DNA from: Clostridiales bacterium
Lineage (GTDB): Bacteria; Bacillota; Clostridia; Oscillospirales; Butyricicoccaceae
NCBI GenBank assembly: GCA_026419635.1
Contig: JANZZB010000051.1
Coordinates: 1 to 10,088 of the forward strand
Length of the DNA: 10,088 nt
Direction: 5' to 3'
The translations under genes were made by a program, and so were the position numbers. Of this stretch, positions 1 to 7,155 are shown piece after piece; within the stretch, counting starts at the first letter, position 1; the number at the start of each line of letters is the position of its first letter. Under the pieces are notes generated by a model. It did not search any database and was not told where the DNA came from. It worked only from the letters and a program-made list of their open reading frames with translations.

Positions 1-738
1 GAATACGTCATACCCGGCCAGGATACCGAGGATCAGACCGAATATGGTACCGATAAGGATCGGCTCGCCAAAAATACCAAGTTTCTTCTGAATGGTTTCC
101 ATGTCGACTTTCACTTTGTTGAGTCCAGGAATCTTGTTAATAATTGCAGTAAACAGGTATGCGAACGGAACAAACGCGGCGGTAAAGCCGTGCGGCAGTG
201 AAATGCCGGGAAGGCCATTATATTTGGCAAGGCCGGGAGCCGTCCAGTCGGCGATACACATGATAATAACCATGTTTAAAGCCGCTGCGATCATGCCCAT
301 TACCAGGCTGCCGGTTAAGCTCTGTACCAATGCGCCGGTAAATGCAAAGTGCCAATAGTCCCAAATATCAACATCCAGCGTTTGTGTTGTTCTTGTAAGT
401 AGCATAACGATATTAACGATGATACCAATTGGAATAATAAATGAACCCACCTGCGAAGCAAAAGCGATTGCTGCCGAAGCAACCCAGCCGATATCTACGG
501 AGTCCAGCGTCAAGCCGTATGCTTTGACCATCGCCTGAACAACAGGGCCGAGGCTTCCGCCCAACAGACCGGTTACCAGGTTAAGTCCTACAAAGCCGAC
601 ACCAACCGTCAAACCGGCGCGGAGCGATTTGCCGAACGGAGCTCCTAAAATAAGCCCAAGAACCAGCATGATGATAGGCATCATAACAGTTGCGCCCAGT
701 TTAGAAATGAAATCAAAGAAACCAAGAATATAAGACAT
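1..738 (-). CDS. PTS galactitol-type permease, IIC component (partial, N-terminal part)
   Basis: Integral membrane channel of a phosphoenolpyruvate-dependent sugar phosphotransferase system; it moves a sugar or sugar alcohol across the membrane while IIB phosphorylates it. The frame is open from an ATG at 738 to the left edge (246 codons), so the C-terminal part of a family usually a little over 400 residues long is missing. The start reads MSYILGFFDFISKLGATVMM, followed by long hydrophobic stretches and GatC-family features: a glycine-rich GLTVGVGFVGLNL segment near residue 45 and a loop with ADWTAPGLAKYNGLPGISLP near residue 165. The upstream stretch AAGGAAGGATAG (minus strand) is a ribosome site at rather long spacing; an in-frame stop just before the ATG excludes a longer start. 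It is the third gene of a regulator-IIB-IIC set. The family call is firm; the exact substrate (galactitol or another polyol or pentitol) cannot be read from the sequence. Confidence 0.9.
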   Translation of the reverse strand, partial: MSYILGFFDFISKLGATVMMPIIMLVLGLILGAPFGKSLRAGLTVGVGFVGLNLVTGLLGGSLGPVVQAMVKAYGLTLDSVDIGWVASAAIAFASQVGSFIIPIGIIVNIVMLLTRTTQTLDVDIWDYWHFAFTGALVQSLTGSLVMGMIAAALNMVIIMCIADWTAPGLAKYNGLPGISLPHGFTAAFVPFAYLFTAIINKIPGLNKVKVDMETIQKKLGIFGEPILIGTIFGLILGILAGYDVF

Positions 739-786
739 TTGCTAACCACTATCCTTCCTTTTTAATAAGCGAATAAGGTTCACTGA

Positions 787-812
787 AGTGCCCAAATTTA
801 ACCGTCCCCACT
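787..812. repeat. Possible fragment of a dispersed REP-like repeat in the IIB-IIC gap
   Basis: The plus strand reads GTGCCCAAATTTAACCGTCC followed by CCACTT. From memory, this resembles the GTGCC...AACCGTCCCC termini of REP-like repeats scattered through many Firmicute genomes, often linked to IS200-type transposases. No partner copy or long inverted repeat is present here, so the call is tentative. It sits in the 210-base gap between IIB and IIC (739-948), which otherwise holds purine-rich stretches on the minus strand, the IIC ribosome site, a small hairpin at 895-917 and no ORF with a credible start. Confidence 0.25.
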
Positions 813-894
813 TAGAAATAAAATCCCCCCTGTTCCTGAACTAATAAGCCTTGTTACACCTCAAAAGCTATCCTCCCCCTTTACGGTTGAGTCG

Positions 895-917
895 GCTCAT
901 TTATCGTTATAATGAGC
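895..917. other. Small hairpin downstream of the IIB gene
   Basis: GCTCATT at 895-901 and AATGAGC at 911-917 form a perfect 7-bp stem around a 9-base loop, about 30 bases past the IIB stop on the minus strand. No T run follows on that strand, so it is not a typical intrinsic terminator. It may stabilise the upstream message end or mark an RNA processing point between IIB and IIC; that is inference. Confidence 0.35.
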
Positions 918-948
918 TTTAGAATGAATTCTAGTACTTCTATAATGT

Positions 949-1257
949 TTATTTGCCGTTTGGCCAAAGAATAGCAATGATCTCGTCCGCAACTTTTTCC
1001 ATCCCAATGCCCGTTACAAGCGGAAGTGCATTTACACATGGAGTTTTTAAAAAGCTTGGAACAGTCGTTGTATGAACGATAACGTCAAATCCGCTGTCGT
1101 CTTTTGAAGCAAGCTCAGCAATTTTGTACTGAGTTACTTTATACATCCCTTTGTATCCTCTTTCATCGAGCATTTTGCTCATTCTGTTCGTAGCTAATGT
1201 AGACGTAACAACACCGGTCCCGCATGATACTAAAATTTCCTTGATTTTTTCAGGCAT
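949..1257 (-). CDS. PTS galactitol-type IIB component
   Basis: Small cytoplasmic phosphotransfer protein of 102 residues, a normal length for the family. It takes phosphate from IIA on a cysteine and passes it to the sugar carried by IIC. The signature is close to the N-terminus: ILVSCGTGVVTSTLATNRM, where Cys12 in the CGTG loop is the expected phosphorylation site. The later VIVHTTTVPSFLKTP segment fits the GatB-like fold. The start is set by GGGAGGATTAAAC before the ATG, a strong ribosome site with 7-base spacing. It lies 71 bases after the regulator gene and 210 bases before IIC, all on one strand, so co-transcription is likely. There is no separate IIA gene in view; it may lie beyond the left edge. 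The function is confident, the substrate is not. Confidence 0.93.
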   Translation of the reverse strand: MPEKIKEILVSCGTGVVTSTLATNRMSKMLDERGYKGMYKVTQYKIAELASKDDSGFDVIVHTTTVPSFLKTPCVNALPLVTGIGMEKVADEIIAILWPNGK

Positions 1258-1290
1258 GTTTAATCCTCCCTATAACTTAAGATAATCATA

Positions 1291-1327
1291 TGCTAACGTC
1301 TCAATATTCTTAGAGAACCGTTAAGCA
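1291..1327. promoter_or_regulatory. Hairpin between PTS regulator and IIB genes
   Basis: On the minus strand TGCTTAACG (1327-1319) pairs with CGTTAGCA (1298-1291), an 8-bp stem with one bulged T, and an inner TCTC/GAGA pair extends it. It begins one base after the regulator's stop codon and ends about 20 bases before the IIB ribosome site. No T run follows, so termination is unlikely. An mRNA-stabilising or processing hairpin that sets different levels for regulator and transporter is possible. It does not match a RAT antiterminator that I could recognise. Confidence 0.35.
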
Positions 1328-1328
1328 A

Positions 1329-3377
1329 CTAAATAGCGTTCTCAAAAGTTGAGAAAATATTGAATAGCTGTTCCTCTGTGCTGACTTCGTTCATCGCTTC
1401 GACAAACGTCTTTTCACCAAGCATTTTCGTCAGATTATAAAGCGGCCTGTCAATGCTTTCCGAATCTACAACGCTAAGTGCAATAACAAATTTCACCGGA
1501 TCATTTAAATCATGATGAAAATGGACTGGATTTTTTAGTCTTATAATGCTTGCAGCAACTTCTCTGGAACCATCTGTTGATTCTGCGTGTGGGATCGCTA
1601 TTCCCGGATAAATAACAACATATGGACCGTTTTTTTTAATATTGTCAATCATAGCCTTGATATAGTTTGAATTTATTTTTTGGTCGTTATAAAGAACTTC
1701 CCCGGCTTTTTTGACTGCATCCTGCCAGTCTTCGGCTTCGATATCCAGCTTAATTCTGTTTAAGGATAAAATATCAATAAATTTTCTATCCGAATGAAAT
1801 GAAGTGCCATCATTTAATGTTTCATCATTTGGCTTTTGTTCTGTATTTTTCTCTTCGTAACCTTTTGTATATTTTTGTTTTTCATCCTGAAGCTTCATAA
1901 TCATGCTTTGAATATTGTACAGATCTCCATCCGTCAATATCGGACTGACCTGAATCATCGGCAAATCAATGTTTCTTAAAGGAACTGTAGAAATAATAAT
2001 GTCTATATCTTCTTGATTGATTCCTTTTAAATTATGTGAAGAGATAACATTCATTATTTGTATCTGCTTGCACATGGATTGCAGCCTTGCCGATATAAGC
2101 TGTGCCGTACCCTGTCCGGAATTACACACAATCAGAGCTTTAACTTTTGTTTTATTTTTTTCCATGATGGAAACGATGTACATGACAACAAATGAAATTT
2201 CATCTAGTGTAAACTGATATTTAATATAACCTTCAAGTGATTTAAGGTATTTCTTCACTTCATCAAAAACGTAAGGATACATTGACTGAAGTTGGGGCAG
2301 CAATGGATTTTCAATGGAATGTCCCTGCTCTAAACGATGGACCGCCGTCTTCATGTGTGCAACAAGCAGATCATATAAATAAAAATCGAGATAATAGTTA
2401 ATCTGAAGCTCAACGGAAATTTTATAAATAAATTCGTTAATGAGTATCTGAATATCTATCATGTCGATTCTTTTACTGTTATTTTTTATATAGCTTTTAC
2501 TTCTTAAGTTCTCTAAAAGTTCTGCAGTTTCTTGCGGCAGTATCGGAAAGTTATATTTTTGGCTTAAGGTTTCCATAAGCTCGATCGTCATGTTGTATTT
2601 CGAGCTTTTTTTGAGCTTTGACCAATCAATTTTATTATTGCTTGCAAGCTCATTATTCTTCATTAACCGATAAACCATGATTAATAAATAAAAGGATACT
2701 TCCCGATAGGAAAAGTCCGCGAGGCAGAGATCGTTTTTTTCCTCCATCTCTTCCAATATGTATTCAATTTCGTGAAAGATATTATCTTTATCCAGCTCTT
2801 GTAATAAAAGTCTATGGAAAACCGCATTTTTATCATTGTCTTCGCGGAGCATCATGTCACCGTTTAACAATAATAATTTCAACATTCCTTCTCTTACGTT
2901 TTTTTCGGAGCCTAGAACCATAAATCCCCTTCTTCTAAGAGGCGTTAGCTCCATACTGTTTTCAAAAAACCAGCCTTTTAATTCATCCAGATCGTTGAGC
3001 AGCGTATTTCTGCTCATAAAAGTCTGCTCAGACAGATTTGCAATTGTTTTATAACTGTCCGAATTCAAAAGTACCATTGCCAGGATTGTTTTTCTTTCAT
3101 TCGGCGTTAATTTATATGTATAAAAATTTTTATCATCAAAGAGAGAATCAATCAGCTTTTTGTCAACTTCTTCGTTTTTGAAGCAAAGCTTCCCGTTATC
3201 GTTGATAATAACCGGCTGATGGTTCACCGTTGTCAGAGCTTCATTCATCTCTTTTATATCGTTTCTTATTGTACGTTGGGATACATCAAATTCTTCAGAA
3301 TAATCCACTAAGCTTTTGTATTGTTTATTTACGATATCGTGGAGTATGTTATTATGCCTGCTATTAATTTTACTCAC
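1329..3377 (-). CDS. PRD-domain PTS transcriptional regulator with IIB-like and IIA domains (MtlR/LicR type)
   Basis: Activator-type regulator of 682 residues whose activity is normally set by PTS phosphorylation. Domains in order: an N-terminal HTH (about 17-47, VDYSEEFDVSQRTIRNDIKE), a second HTH (about 94-137, with FMSRNTLLNDLDELK), PRD1 (about 190-300), PRD2 (about 305-410), a GatB-like IIB domain (about 413-500, VCNSGQGTAQ with Cys418) and a mannitol/fructose-type IIA domain (about 533-682, YPGIAIPHAES with His597). This layout and length match Bacillus-type MtlR and LicR. His341 in PRD2 is kept, but the expected PRD histidines appear replaced by Tyr230 and Tyr400 by eye alignment. It lies immediately upstream of IIB and IIC and probably controls them. 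The start is uncertain: GTG at 3377 follows AAAGGG with almost no spacing, while an in-frame ATT at 3368 has better spacing. Confidence 0.93.
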   Translation of the reverse strand: MSKINSRHNNILHDIVNKQYKSLVDYSEEFDVSQRTIRNDIKEMNEALTTVNHQPVIINDNGKLCFKNEEVDKKLIDSLFDDKNFYTYKLTPNERKTILAMVLLNSDSYKTIANLSEQTFMSRNTLLNDLDELKGWFFENSMELTPLRRRGFMVLGSEKNVREGMLKLLLLNGDMMLREDNDKNAVFHRLLLQELDKDNIFHEIEYILEEMEEKNDLCLADFSYREVSFYLLIMVYRLMKNNELASNNKIDWSKLKKSSKYNMTIELMETLSQKYNFPILPQETAELLENLRSKSYIKNNSKRIDMIDIQILINEFIYKISVELQINYYLDFYLYDLLVAHMKTAVHRLEQGHSIENPLLPQLQSMYPYVFDEVKKYLKSLEGYIKYQFTLDEISFVVMYIVSIMEKNKTKVKALIVCNSGQGTAQLISARLQSMCKQIQIMNVISSHNLKGINQEDIDIIISTVPLRNIDLPMIQVSPILTDGDLYNIQSMIMKLQDEKQKYTKGYEEKNTEQKPNDETLNDGTSFHSDRKFIDILSLNRIKLDIEAEDWQDAVKKAGEVLYNDQKINSNYIKAMIDNIKKNGPYVVIYPGIAIPHAESTDGSREVAASIIRLKNPVHFHHDLNDPVKFVIALSVVDSESIDRPLYNLTKMLGEKTFVEAMNEVSTEEQLFNIFSTFENAI

Positions 3378-3715
3378 CCCTTTAAAGCACAGTTAATATT
3401 ACACATAAATAACAAAAATACCGCAATTCCTTATCCTCAGCAAAAAAACAATAAGATGAGCAATATATCAACACATGAAGCAAAACCATGTTGTTGCAAT
3501 AATAAAAAGAATAATATGAATCTAAAAACAACATTTCCCTTTCATTTTAAAACTATATATCATTAACTCACAAAAATAAAGTCCAACATATTTCATTTTT
3601 TAGTAGAAATATATATATCAATCAATCCAAAATTTGTAAGCATCATTTCTATTTATTTTGGAGCTTTTATTTTAATTTTCCTGTAGAAATATGTCTGTAG
3701 AAGGTGCTAAAAGAT
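3378..3715. other. AT-rich intergenic region upstream of the PTS regulator
   Basis: No credible gene in about 340 bases. It is very AT-rich and carries the presumed promoter and leader of the regulator on the minus strand. A short direct repeat GTAGAAATAT occurs at 3603-3612 and 3683-3692. An open frame from 3672 to 3854 on the minus strand runs from here into the MITE-like element but has no family resemblance that I can support. I saw no clear catabolite-repression (cre) palindrome. Confidence 0.5.
3398..3426 (-). promoter_or_regulatory. Candidate promoter for the PTS regulator
   Basis: On the minus strand TTGCGG (3426-3421) is followed after 17 bases by TGTAAT (3403-3398), overlapping an alternative TAATAT at 19-base spacing. 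It lies about 20 bases before the putative start at 3377, leaving a very short leader. In such AT-rich DNA chance matches are common, so this is only the best candidate. Confidence 0.3.
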
Positions 3716-3732
3716 AACAAATAGCCTGCCAA
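3716..3732. repeat. Left terminal inverted repeat of the MITE-like element
   Basis: AACAAATAGCCTGCCAA. It is the perfect reverse complement of 3950-3966, and its reverse complement also recurs nearly whole (14 bp) at 3737-3750, so this end folds into its own hairpin. Confidence 0.7.
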
Positions 3733-3949
3733 AAGATTGGCAGGCTATTTAAGGCTGTCGACAGCCTTTGGAGAGGGAATCCAATTCCCCCTCGATACTT
3801 CCCCTGGTGCGGACAAAATCTGAAGATTTTGTCCAGTGTGTCCTCCGGCGGCACATGTCCGCCTGCGGACTAATTTACATTAAGGGGTTTCGACCCCGTA
3901 AGTCCCCTAAATATACTTTTTCAACAAGCTGAGATAGTTTGCCAAATTG

Positions 3950-3966
3950 TTGGCAGGCTATTTGTT
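3950..3966. repeat. Right terminal inverted repeat of the MITE-like element
   Basis: TTGGCAGGCTATTTGTT. It forms a local hairpin with the imperfect arm at 3932-3945 (ATAGTTTGCCAA, two changes from the left-end version) around a 4-base loop. Confidence 0.7.
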
Positions 3967-3974
3967 TGTATGAA

Positions 3975-4901
3975 CTACATTATGATAAGCCAGTTTAATA
4001 TGTCATTGTAAACTTCTTCTTTTCCGGTTTCATTTAGAATTTCATGTCTCATGCCTTCGTATAATTTTAGTTGAATATTGCTTATTCCGGCTTCAACATA
4101 TTTTTGATAACATTTTTGCACCATTTTCCCCTTTGATCCAACGGGATCCTCTTTCCCGGAAAGAATAAGAATCGGGAGCTCTTTGGGTGTTTTTGCAATA
4201 TTTCTTTTATCGGTAATAAATAAAAGCCCGCTAAACATGTCTCTGAAAGCAGATGAAGTAAAGTCAAATCCGCATAATTTATCATTCATATACTCTGCGA
4301 CTACCGCTTCGTCTCTTGAAATCCAATCACGATCGGTCTTGCCATTGTGAAAACTTTTATTCAAATCATAAAATACCAGTTTATTCAGCAGTCTGTTTTT
4401 TCGTCGGGCATTTCCTTTTGCGATGTCAATTGCGGCTACCAGTTTTCCGAACTTTAGCAACGGTCTCGGGTTATGCGCAGTGCCACTTAATATCAAGCCA
4501 TTTATTTCATTTCCGTAAAGAACGGCATATGTTCTTGCTAAAAAAGAGCCCATGCTGTGTCCTAAAAGGCAAACCTTTAAACCGTTAAATCTGTTTTTCA
4601 GATAATGGGTAATCGAAAGCAAATCTTCCGTTACTTTTTCCCAACCTTTTTGATCGAAAAAAAATCCGAAATCGTTCTCGTCACGCACGGAGTAGCCATG
4701 CCCCCTGTGATCGCTTGCGCAGACTACAAACCCATTTAATGTCAGAAATTTTGCCAAGCCTTCGTACCGTTTGCCGTATTCCGCTGCACCATGAACAATC
4801 TGGACAATTCCTTTTAAGTTCGAACGATCATCCGGAATCCAAAGATAAAGATGAATATTCTGGCCATCCGACATCGTTAAATCAAATTCACTATTTACCA
4901 T
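3975..4901 (-). CDS. Alpha/beta hydrolase, monoacylglycerol lipase / lysophospholipase-like
   Basis: Cytosolic serine hydrolase; the family cleaves acyl esters such as monoacylglycerols or lysophospholipids. Counting from the GTG at 4910 (311 residues), the features are an HGAAEYGKRY oxyanion segment at 40-49, DHRGHGYS at 67-74, the nucleophile elbow GHSMGS with Ser119, the acid Asp255 in SGKEDPVG, and the base His289 in GMRHEI. The catalytic set is complete and there is no signal peptide. I place the start at the ATG at 4901 (308 residues), because GAGAGAG sits about 9 bases before it but directly against the GTG at 4910. The gene follows the MFS exporter by about 55 bases with no terminator between them, so the two are probably co-transcribed. 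The real substrate is unknown; the best general label is PldB/MGL-type lipase. Confidence 0.88.
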   Translation of the reverse strand: MVNSEFDLTMSDGQNIHLYLWIPDDRSNLKGIVQIVHGAAEYGKRYEGLAKFLTLNGFVVCASDHRGHGYSVRDENDFGFFFDQKGWEKVTEDLLSITHYLKNRFNGLKVCLLGHSMGSFLARTYAVLYGNEINGLILSGTAHNPRPLLKFGKLVAAIDIAKGNARRKNRLLNKLVFYDLNKSFHNGKTDRDWISRDEAVVAEYMNDKLCGFDFTSSAFRDMFSGLLFITDKRNIAKTPKELPILILSGKEDPVGSKGKMVQKCYQKYVEAGISNIQLKLYEGMRHEILNETGKEEVYNDILNWLIIM

Positions 4902-4956
4902 GCTATTCACTCTCTCATTGATTCATCATAAATAAAACGTTCACTGTTTCTTTGTT

Positions 4957-6399
4957 TTACTCGCCTTCCGGCTTTAATTTTGTACTTCTGCCGGGGCTGT
5001 AACGGACAGCGCGAGTCAGATTGATTAAAACAGCTAAAAAACAGCAGGCTGCATCAAAAATGAAAATCAGCCGCAGTCCTCTTAAAAAAGCCGCTTCACT
5101 GAAAGCACCCGTGAGACTGTTGATATCCAAATGCGCTGCAAAGGAAAAGATCATAACTGAAATCGTTGTACCCATAACTAAACCGAGGTTTCTAAAAAGC
5201 GCATTGATTCCGCCCGCAATTCCGAGTCGGTCTCTCTTAACACTGCCCATGACACTGGAGTTGTTAGGCGATTGAAATGTAGCTAAGCCTAATCCAAGCA
5301 AAGCGAGATATGCCAAAAGCACAATGACAGGGGTTTTTGTATTTACCGTTGAAAACAAAACAAGCGCAACCGTTGCAATACACATGCCTGCAACCGTTAA
5401 CGGTCGATACGTAATTTTATCAGACAACCATCCACTGACAGGCGCAACAATCGCCATTGTAATCGGATAAATGGAAATGATCAATCCTGCCTTTAGCGCG
5501 CTGAATTTAAGAATATCCTGTAAATAGAACGGCAGGAACATCAACGTTGAATTAAGCGCAATAAAAGCAAGAAATGCAGCAGTGAGGCCAAATGAAAATT
5601 CATGCACTTCAAACATTTGCAGATTGATCAAAGGGTTTACATTCTTTTTTTCCACTGCAATCAGGAAGATAAATAGACATCCGAACAGAAGGAATGCCGG
5701 AATTAAATAGATGGCGGGTAAGATGCCCTGCTGCACAACCAACATACTCAAAAACAGAACCAGGATACTGAATGTAAAAAAGAACATCCCTTTGTAGTCA
5801 AACGTCTTGTCCTTTTCTTTTTCAAAAATTTCTGGAATAACTGCGTAGGCGAGAATCGAACCGATAAGTCCAATGGGTATATTGATGATAAAAATGGATG
5901 GCCAGCCGAAAAGATGAACCAGAACACCGCCAAGGCTAGGTCCGACTAAGCTTCCGAGAGCAACCATTGTCCCGACAAAGCCGAGTGCTCGTCCGCGTTC
6001 GGTCGGGGGGAAAATTCCTGTTACGATTCCCTGCGAAAGCGACATCATTGCGGCGGCTCCGATTGCCTGAATAACGCGCGAAATAACCAGAGCAATAAGA
6101 GTATGAGACAAACTGCAAAAAGCGGAACCGATGGCAAATATCAAAAATCCCGAAGCAAATAATTTCTTTTTGCCGTAGATATCCGATAGCTTGCCAAATG
6201 CCAGCAGTAAAATGGATATTGTCAGAAGATAGGACGTAACAACCCATTGGATAGAGCTTACCGTTACTTTCAGCTGACTGGACATAATCGGAAGCGTTAT
6301 ATTAACAATACTTCCATCCAATGTCGCCATAAAGGTAGAGATAGACGTTATGATGAGTATAGTCCATTTTTTTGCGTTTGTTAATTCTTTATGATGCAT
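4957..6399 (-). CDS. MFS transporter, DHA2 (EmrB/QacA) drug-exporter family
   Basis: Membrane transporter of 480 residues, expected to have 14 transmembrane helices and to export drugs or other hydrophobic compounds in exchange for protons. Counting from the ATG at 6399, the first helix carries TLDGSIVNITLP with Asp28, a DHA2 hallmark. Motif A, GKLSDIYGKKK, is at 69-79 between helices 2 and 3, and motif C, with GPSLGG at 153-158, marks antiporters. The open frame extends 19 codons upstream to 6456, but those codons read through AGGAGGT at 6417-6411, a perfect ribosome site 11 bases before the ATG at 6399, so the shorter start is preferred. A promoter lies at 6553-6581. The alpha/beta hydrolase follows on the same strand. 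The family call is strong; the substrate cannot be inferred. Confidence 0.92.
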   Translation of the reverse strand: MHHKELTNAKKWTILIITSISTFMATLDGSIVNITLPIMSSQLKVTVSSIQWVVTSYLLTISILLLAFGKLSDIYGKKKLFASGFLIFAIGSAFCSLSHTLIALVISRVIQAIGAAAMMSLSQGIVTGIFPPTERGRALGFVGTMVALGSLVGPSLGGVLVHLFGWPSIFIINIPIGLIGSILAYAVIPEIFEKEKDKTFDYKGMFFFTFSILVLFLSMLVVQQGILPAIYLIPAFLLFGCLFIFLIAVEKKNVNPLINLQMFEVHEFSFGLTAAFLAFIALNSTLMFLPFYLQDILKFSALKAGLIISIYPITMAIVAPVSGWLSDKITYRPLTVAGMCIATVALVLFSTVNTKTPVIVLLAYLALLGLGLATFQSPNNSSVMGSVKRDRLGIAGGINALFRNLGLVMGTTISVMIFSFAAHLDINSLTGAFSEAAFLRGLRLIFIFDAACCFLAVLINLTRAVRYSPGRSTKLKPEGE

Positions 6400-6410
6400 G
6401 CGGGGAACGT

Positions 6411-6417
6411 ACCTCCT
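6411..6417 (-). promoter_or_regulatory. Strong Shine-Dalgarno site that sets the MFS start
   Basis: AGGAGGT on the minus strand, 11 bases before the ATG at 6399. It would lie inside the coding region if the upstream ATG at 6456 were used, which argues for the shorter protein. Confidence 0.7.
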
Positions 6418-6552
6418 GTTTGCCCGGATCTTAATCATATTATTTTTAACTGTCACATCGGCTATACCCTTTGATCTGCAAAAAGGCGTTGCGCACAGTT
6501 ATGAATTAAAAACAGTTTGATATAAATCATTTAGGGCGATACTTTTTTGTAA

Positions 6553-6581
6553 ATTATACACCGGCATATCAGGATAGTAAA
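6553..6581 (-). promoter_or_regulatory. Promoter for the MFS-hydrolase unit
   Basis: On the minus strand TTTACT (6581-6576) and a perfect TATAAT (6558-6553) are separated by exactly 17 bases, matching a vegetative sigma-A promoter. The leader to the ATG at 6399 is about 145 bases. No clear operator palindrome or regulator gene is seen beside it. Confidence 0.6.
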
Positions 6582-6593
6582 CGCTCCGATTAT

Positions 6594-6622
6594 AAAAACC
6601 GATTACTTTAATTCGGTATCGG
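6594..6622 (-). terminator. Weak candidate terminator after mogA
   Basis: On the minus strand CCGAT (6622-6618) can pair with ATCGG (6603-6599) around a 14-base loop, followed by TTTTT (6598-6594). It lies just past the mogA stop and before the MFS promoter, the right place for the end of the Mo cluster transcript. The 5-bp stem is short. Confidence 0.35.
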
Positions 6623-6633
6623 ATTCTACTTTT

Positions 6634-7155
6634 TCAAATTAAAGCATTTCCATATCCTGCACAGTTTGCAGCGTCCCCTCTTAAAACAGCAATTCCATGA
6701 ATCAATTCGTCAAGTATATATTCGAGGCTTTCTTTAACGGCATTTGGGCTACTCGGAAGATTTACGATCAGCGTGGAACCACGAATAGCAGAGACACCCC
6801 TGCTCAGCATGGCTCGTTTGGTAGTGATCATGCCGTATGACCGGATGGCTTCGGCTATCCCCGGCACCATACGGTCAGATATCGAAATTGTTGCTTCAGG
6901 CGTTACGTCCCTTAAAGATAGACCTGTGCCGCCCGTTGTAATTATGACATCACAGAGATTTCTGTCAGAAAGCCGAACCATTTCTGCGCAAAGTAACTGT
7001 TTTTCGTCGGGAAGGATGACACAGCTGACCACATTGATCCCATTCTTTTCAAGAATCTCTTTCGCCGTACGCCCGCTCAAATCCTCGCGCTTTCCGCTTG
7101 CGCTGTTATCGTTTGCAGTTATGATCGCCGCACGGTAATTTTTATTTTTTGACAT
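6634..7155 (-). CDS. mogA: Molybdopterin adenylyltransferase-like protein (MogA/MoaB family)
   Basis: Cytosolic enzyme of molybdenum-cofactor synthesis; MogA adenylylates molybdopterin before metal insertion. 173 residues from the ATG at 7155, close to the usual 160-180. Seen in order: AAIITANDNSASGKREDLSG (9-28), TTGGTGLSLRDVTPEAT (73-89) forming the molybdopterin/nucleotide site with Asp83, VPGIAEAIR (97-105), LSRGVSAIRGSTLIVNLPSS (117-136). The usual LPGSP is LPSSP here. An ATG three codons earlier (7164) abuts the GGGG ribosome site, which instead has 9-base spacing to 7155, so 7155 is preferred. The start overlaps by 14 bases the stop of the degraded MOSC frame, the tight coupling expected of a former MOSC-mogA pair. 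MogA and MoaB are hard to separate by eye. Confidence 0.92.
   Translation of the reverse strand: MSKNKNYRAAIITANDNSASGKREDLSGRTAKEILEKNGINVVSCVILPDEKQLLCAEMVRLSDRNLCDVIITTGGTGLSLRDVTPEATISISDRMVPGIAEAIRSYGMITTKRAMLSRGVSAIRGSTLIVNLPSSPNAVKESLEYILDELIHGIAVLRGDAANCAGYGNALI

Larger units (their letters stand above)
3716..3966. mobile_element. MITE-like palindromic element with 17-bp terminal inverted repeats
   Basis: The left end AACAAATAGCCTGCCAA (3716-3732) is the exact reverse complement of the right end TTGGCAGGCTATTTGTT (3950-3966), bounding about 251 bp. The inside is packed with further palindromes: a 14-bp stem with a 4-base loop at 3719-3750, an 18-bp perfect palindrome AAGGCTGTCGACAGCCTT at 3751-3768, a near-perfect GAGAGGGAAT/ATTCCCCCTC stem at 3771-3793, a 10-bp stem GGACAAAATC/GATTTTGTCC at 3811-3834, a 6-bp stem at 3857-3870, and GGGGT-TTCG-ACCCC at 3884-3897. 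It is more GC-rich than its flanks and has no transposase. No target duplication is evident. It ends 9 bases from the hydrolase stop codon, so its right hairpin could also act as that gene's mRNA end. Confidence 0.6.

Noticed and set aside
1258..1328. RAT-type antiterminator hairpin controlling the PTS genes
   Set aside because: The stem lacks the RAT consensus and no overlapping terminator with a T run follows; the regulator also has DNA-binding HTH domains, not a CAT RNA-binding domain.
3672..3854. 60-codon minus-strand ORF beginning MPPEDTLDKIFRFCPHQG
   Set aside because: It straddles the left end of the palindromic MITE-like element and reads through its hairpins; no ribosome site or protein family supports it. 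It is most likely non-coding repeat DNA.
5021..5275. Plus-strand ORF of 84 codons inside the exporter gene
   Set aside because: It is antisense to a well-supported MFS coding region, with no family resemblance or ribosome site; a shadow frame.
6773..7138. Plus-strand ORF of 121 codons over mogA
   Set aside because: Antisense shadow of mogA; the minus strand carries all the conserved motifs.
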